A stretch of 43,910 nt of DNA, taken from NCBI RefSeq assembly GCF_018119405.1, contig NZ_JAGPWC010000040.1, forward strand, positions 1-43,910, given 5' to 3'. The notes beneath the pieces were generated by a model, which worked only from the letters and a program-made list of their open reading frames with translations, made no database searches and was not told the origin of the DNA. This stretch comes from Massilia sp. ST3 (lineage in GTDB: Bacteria; Pseudomonadota; Gammaproteobacteria; Burkholderiales; Burkholderiaceae_D). The translations under genes and the position numbers were made by a program. Within the stretch, counting starts at the first letter, position 1, and each line of letters begins with the position of its first letter. Positions 41,065-43,910 of this stretch are shown here, piece after piece.

Positions 41065-41502
41065 TTAGAAGGCCGCGGCGGCCGGTCCACCCAGGACCGT
41101 ATTGATCAGGAAACCCATGCCGATGCCGGTGACGATGCCGCCGGCGATCTCGACCAGGGTATGGCCCATGCGCTCGCGCAGGATCACGTAGTCTTCCTTG
41201 CCGTCATGCAGGCGGTTCAGGGTGACCGCATGGCGCCCGACGTGCTGGCGCAGGCTGTTCGCATCGATCATCACGATGAAGGCCAGGGTCACGGCGACCC
41301 CGAACGCAGGATGGCCCATCCCCTCGCGCAGGGCGATCAGGGTGGCCATGCTGGTCACGACGGCACTGTGGTTGCTTGGAAAGCCCCCATTGCCGACCAG
41401 GTTGAAAGCCCAGCGGCGCTGGCGCACGCTGGTGATGAGAAACTTGATCGGGCCGACCATCATCCAGGTCAGGACCGGGGTTACGAGGTAGATAAATTCC
41501 AT
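41065..41502 (-). CDS. Divergent PAP2 family (DUF212) membrane protein
   Basis: A 145-aa membrane protein of the divergent PAP2/acid phosphatase-like family. Several hydrophobic segments are visible (MEFIYLVTPVLTWMMVGPIKFLI; VAVTLAFIVMID; VEIAGGIVTGIGMGFLIN). The signature GGFPSNHSAVVTSMATLIAL and HVGRHAVTLNRL fit the family. Substrate and role are unknown. The start MEFIYL at ATG 41502 is used; the open frame upstream is non-conserved. It is divergent from the DUF475 gene with a 133-bp gap that should hold both promoters. Confidence 0.9.
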   Translation of the reverse strand: MEFIYLVTPVLTWMMVGPIKFLITSVRQRRWAFNLVGNGGFPSNHSAVVTSMATLIALREGMGHPAFGVAVTLAFIVMIDANSLRQHVGRHAVTLNRLHDGKEDYVILRERMGHTLVEIAGGIVTGIGMGFLINTVLGGPAAAAF

Positions 41503-41635
41503 AAAGCGCCTAATTAGAAGAATGCCGGGCGGAATTATCTCAGAAGCATGCCTCTCCGGGGACCTTCCGATGCGCCCCCGCTGTGTCCAGAGCGGTAATA
41601 TTCCTCCACTCGACCAAGACAAGCAAGGGGGCGGT

Positions 41636-42697
41636 ATGCGGCATTTCCGGTTGTCCATCGCGGTTACCGTGGTCCTGATGGCCCTGGCGGGCTGGTGGGG
41701 CTACGAGCACAAGGGGGTGGCGGGGATGTTCCAGGCCTTGTGGATCACCGCGGTGCTGGGTGTGCTGGAAGTGTCGCTTTCTTTCGACAACGCGGTGGTC
41801 AACGCCTCCGTCCTGCGCCATTGGAACGAGTTCTGGCGCAAGCTGTTCCTGACCGTGGGCATCCTGGTGGCCGTGTTCGGCATGCGCCTGCTCTTCCCCC
41901 TGGTGATCGTGGCGGTCGCCACCGGCCTCGGGCTGGTGGACGTCTGGCACATGGCGATCAACACCCCGCTCGAGTATTCGCGCCACCTGACCGAGCGGCA
42001 CGCCGAGGTGGCTGCCTTCGGCGGCGCCTTCCTGGCCCTGGTTTTCCTGAACTTCCTGTTCGACGAGGAAAAGGAGCTGCACTGGCTCGGCTGGATCGAG
42101 GAAAAGGTGGGTAAATACGGCACCGAGGGGCTGGCGGTCATGATTACCCTGCTGGGGGTGTTCTTCGCCATGAGCCTGATGCCGCCCCCGCGCAAGCTGC
42201 CGGTCCTGATCGCGGGCGTGGTCGGGGTCCTGATCTACATCGGCGTCCAGTGGCTCAGCGGCCTGCTCGAGAAAGAGGAGGAAGACCCGACGGTGGGCGC
42301 CATGATCTCGCAGGGCAGCATCGGCGGCTTCCTCTACCTGGAAGTGCTGGACGCCTCGTTCAGCTTCGACGGCGTGATCGGCGCCTTCGCCATCACCAAC
42401 GACGTGGTCATCATTATGCTGGGCCTGGCGATCGGCGCCATGTTCGTGCGTTCGATGACGGTCTTCCTCGTGTATAAGGGAACCCTGCAGGAATTCGTGT
42501 TCCTGGAACACGGCGCGCACTACGCGATCGGCATCCTGGCGCTGATCATGTTCGCCAGCGTCCACTACCACATTCCCGAGTGGTTCACGGGCTTGTCGGG
42601 GCTGGCCTTCATCCTGGTATCGGTCTGGTCCTCGGTGCGCTACCGGCGGCGCATGGAAGCCAAGGAACACAAGCATCCCGAACTTGCCGATACATAA
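41636..42697 (+). CDS. DUF475 (TerC-like) integral membrane protein
   Basis: A 353-aa multi-spanning membrane protein of the DUF475 family, distantly related to TerC. About nine helices. The TerC-type motif appears twice: EVSLSFDNAVVNASVL (about 46-61) and DASFSFDGVIGAFAITND (about 238-255). TerC relatives are implicated in metal (Mn) efflux or in metallation of exported proteins; for DUF475 this is inference. AAGGGGG lies before ATG 41636; the frame is open further upstream without conserved sequence. The C-terminal tail is charged (RRRMEAKEHKHPELADT). It is divergent from DUF212 and followed by a small membrane protein gene. Confidence 0.9.
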   Translation: MRHFRLSIAVTVVLMALAGWWGYEHKGVAGMFQALWITAVLGVLEVSLSFDNAVVNASVLRHWNEFWRKLFLTVGILVAVFGMRLLFPLVIVAVATGLGLVDVWHMAINTPLEYSRHLTERHAEVAAFGGAFLALVFLNFLFDEEKELHWLGWIEEKVGKYGTEGLAVMITLLGVFFAMSLMPPPRKLPVLIAGVVGVLIYIGVQWLSGLLEKEEEDPTVGAMISQGSIGGFLYLEVLDASFSFDGVIGAFAITNDVVIIMLGLAIGAMFVRSMTVFLVYKGTLQEFVFLEHGAHYAIGILALIMFASVHYHIPEWFTGLSGLAFILVSVWSSVRYRRRMEAKEHKHPELADT

Positions 42698-42787
42698 GCC
42701 AGTACATCGGCTGATACATAGCCGATTTGGCTTGGCGGCCCAGCCGTGGCAGAATGGCGCTGCCATCCTGACAACGTTCGATTCTCA

Positions 42788-43204
42788 ATGCCCACGACCA
42801 TGCCCAAGCGCGCCCTTGCCCTCCTGCTGTCCGCCATCGCCACCGTGCTGGTGCTGTTCGCGCTGTATACCTGGTTCACCCTGAGCTGGTCGTATTCCGA
42901 GGGAGAACGGGCGGGCTACCTGCAGAAATTCTCCAAGAAGGGCTGGCTGTGCAAGACCTGGGAAGGCGAGATCCTGCTGTCGAGCATGCCGGGCGCGATT
43001 CCGGAGCGCTTCGCCTTTACGGTGCGCGACGAGAGCCTGGTCAAGCAGCTGCAGTCGAGCATGGGACAGCGGGTGCAGATCAGCTACGAGCAGCACAAGG
43101 GCGTACCGACCAGCTGCTTTGGCGAGACCGAGTATTACGTGGAGAAGGTGGCGACGGGGCCGGTGAATCCGGTGGCGCCGAGCGATGCGCCGGCGGGGAT
43201 GTAA
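42788..43204 (+). CDS. Small membrane-anchored protein, unknown function
   Basis: A 138-aa protein I can only describe. One membrane segment (about 8-32, ALALLLSAIATVLVLFALYTWFTL), then a soluble domain with SYSEGERAGYLQKFSKKGWLCKTWEGE, two cysteines (C55 and C107) and ISYEQHKGVPTSCFGETEYYVEKV. Conserved-looking aromatic and charged residues suggest a real small domain, probably periplasmic. ATG 42788 is taken as start; ATG 42800 is also in frame. The C-terminus is short and Pro/Ala-rich. It follows the DUF475 gene by 90 bp. Confidence 0.8.
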   Translation: MPTTMPKRALALLLSAIATVLVLFALYTWFTLSWSYSEGERAGYLQKFSKKGWLCKTWEGEILLSSMPGAIPERFAFTVRDESLVKQLQSSMGQRVQISYEQHKGVPTSCFGETEYYVEKVATGPVNPVAPSDAPAGM

Positions 43205-43250
43205 ATACCGAAGCGACCGACCGCCTCATATCGGCCGGCGACGATGACAC

Positions 43251-43354
43251 GTCATTCCGGCGCAGGTCGGAATCCAAGTCGTACGCCCACCATTTACTCC
43301 AAACGCAGCCAAGACGCTGGCAAACCTGAATTCCGGCCTGCGCTGGAATGACGG
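43251..43354. repeat. Paired inverted repeat, family B (copy 2)
   Basis: GTCATTCCGGCGCAGGTCGG (from 43251) and its mirror CCGGCCTGCGCTGGAATGAC (from about 43333), with about 50 bp between. Same build as the element at 1462-1548: both read CGTYNTTCCGGCGNAGGYCGGRATCCAA-like on the outside. Confidence 0.75.
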
Positions 43355-43410
43355 TCTTGAAGCTAAGGGCTGAGCGACGCGCTCGACGGTCTTTCCGCTA
43401 GCGCCCTGGC

Positions 43411-43910
43411 CTAGCGATCATCCCTGCTGCGCTGCTGCAGAATCGCCTCCGCCAGCCGCGTCGCCGCTTCCGCCGCCGACGAGCCCGCCGACGGCTGCTT
43501 CAGCCTGCCCAGCACCTCGCGCGTCAGGTCGGCCGACACCGAGCGGTAGCTTGCCTCCTGCTTGTGCTCGCCGATGGTGCGCTGGGTCGCGGCCAGCTCG
43601 GCCGCCTGTTCTTCCTGGTGCCGGCTTTCCAGATTCAGCAAATGCTTGCGCGCGTCCGCCATCTGCCGGGTCGCCTGGGCCGCCTTGCGCTGCATCTCGG
43701 CGTGGGCCTGGGCGTGTTCCAGCAGGGCGCGCTGGGCTTCGCGCTTCTCGATTGCCGCCTGCACGGCCGCCTGCTCGGCCAGCTCGCGCTCGCGCGCCAG
43801 GCGCGCCTGCTCTTCCTCGGCCGCCGCGCGCGCCTGCGCGGCCTGGGCCGCGGCGTGTTCGGAGGCCAGGCGCGCCGCCGCCGCCTCGTTGGCGCGGGTG
43901 TCGGCCGCCG
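43411..43910 (-). CDS. Coiled-coil protein, C-terminal part (5' end outside the window)
   Basis: The frame is open from the stop at 43411 to the window end, giving at least 165 residues. They are Ala/Glu/Gln/Arg-rich heptad-like sequence (AAARLASEHAAAQAAQARAAA; QAAIEKREAQRALLEHAQAH), followed by a less regular end (SVSADLTREVLGRLKQPSAG...LAEAILQQRSRDD). It is predicted to form a long coiled coil with no membrane segment in view. Function is unknown. A GTG at 43764 is an internal alternative start but the sequence upstream keeps the same character, so the gene most likely begins outside the window. Confidence 0.7.
   Translation of the reverse strand, partial: AADTRANEAAAARLASEHAAAQAAQARAAAEEEQARLARERELAEQAAVQAAIEKREAQRALLEHAQAHAEMQRKAAQATRQMADARKHLLNLESRHQEEQAAELAATQRTIGEHKQEASYRSVSADLTREVLGRLKQPSAGSSAAEAATRLAEAILQQRSRDDR

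Noticed and set aside
1..43910. Insertion sequences, integrases, phage genes and CRISPR arrays
   Set aside because: No transposase or integrase motif, no attachment-site duplication at tRNA-Lys, and no regularly spaced repeat array was seen.

Overview
The window looks like a chromosomal segment of a high-GC betaproteobacterium, most likely Oxalobacteraceae (Massilia/Telluria/Janthinobacterium relatives). This rests on the glyA-nrdR-rib-nusB neighbourhood, the ybgC-tolQRAB-pal-cpoB-tRNA-Lys block, the strong G/C third-position bias, and the kind of dispersed hairpin repeats between genes. The genus is inference; no 16S gene is present. I see no phage, integrase, IS transposase or CRISPR array. 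Most of the window is housekeeping, with accessory genes set into it.

Layout. 1-3.1 kb (minus): 5' part of dnaX, the SRP 4.5S RNA with its own promoter, an inverted repeat pair, and ubiD. 3.2-6.3 kb (plus): a strong promoter with a ~300-nt leader, an SLT-domain lytic transglycosylase, then an orphan 584-aa protein with a PD-(D/E)xK/QxK nuclease-like motif, closed off by terminators on both sides. 6.3-8.5 kb (minus): nusB, ribH, ribB(X). 8.9-14.5 kb (plus): a receiver-GAF-PAS-GGDEF-EAL protein and an M16 zinc protease. 14.7-21.8 kb (minus): ribE, ribD, minor pilin genes (fimT/gspH-like, pilE-like, pilX, pilW, pilV), nrdR, and glyA behind a ZTP (pfl) riboswitch. 22.1-28.7 kb (plus): ydfG, the Tol-Pal envelope operon and tRNA-Lys(UUU). 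28.8-31.5 kb: a small tail-anchored protein and a chemoreceptor, convergent on a shared terminator. 31.7-35.6 kb (plus): L-cystine symporter, histidine phosphatase, NAD(P)HX dehydratase and a low-complexity lipoprotein. 36.0-41.5 kb (minus): DUF1272 zinc protein, an RND efflux permease with its lipoprotein adaptor, and a DUF212 membrane protein. 41.6-43.9 kb: a DUF475/TerC-like membrane protein, a small membrane protein, and the end of a coiled-coil gene.

The genes fall into a few jobs. Riboflavin synthesis (ribB, H, D, E) is split into two clusters by the GGDEF-EAL/M16 pair. One-carbon and nucleotide control is represented by glyA (sensed through ZTP) and nrdR. Envelope integrity is served by Tol-Pal and the lytic transglycosylase. 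Surface behaviour is served by the pilins, chemoreceptor and c-di-GMP enzyme.

The most notable signals are: (1) a dispersed REPIN-like repeat, three paired copies and one half copy, whose hairpin stems differ in sequence but keep pairing; (2) one of those copies lying in frame in the leader of a pilin gene; (3) the terminator-bounded orphan nuclease-like gene; (4) a 120-nt near-perfect hairpin filling the tolB-pal gap; and (5) the ZTP riboswitch upstream of glyA.
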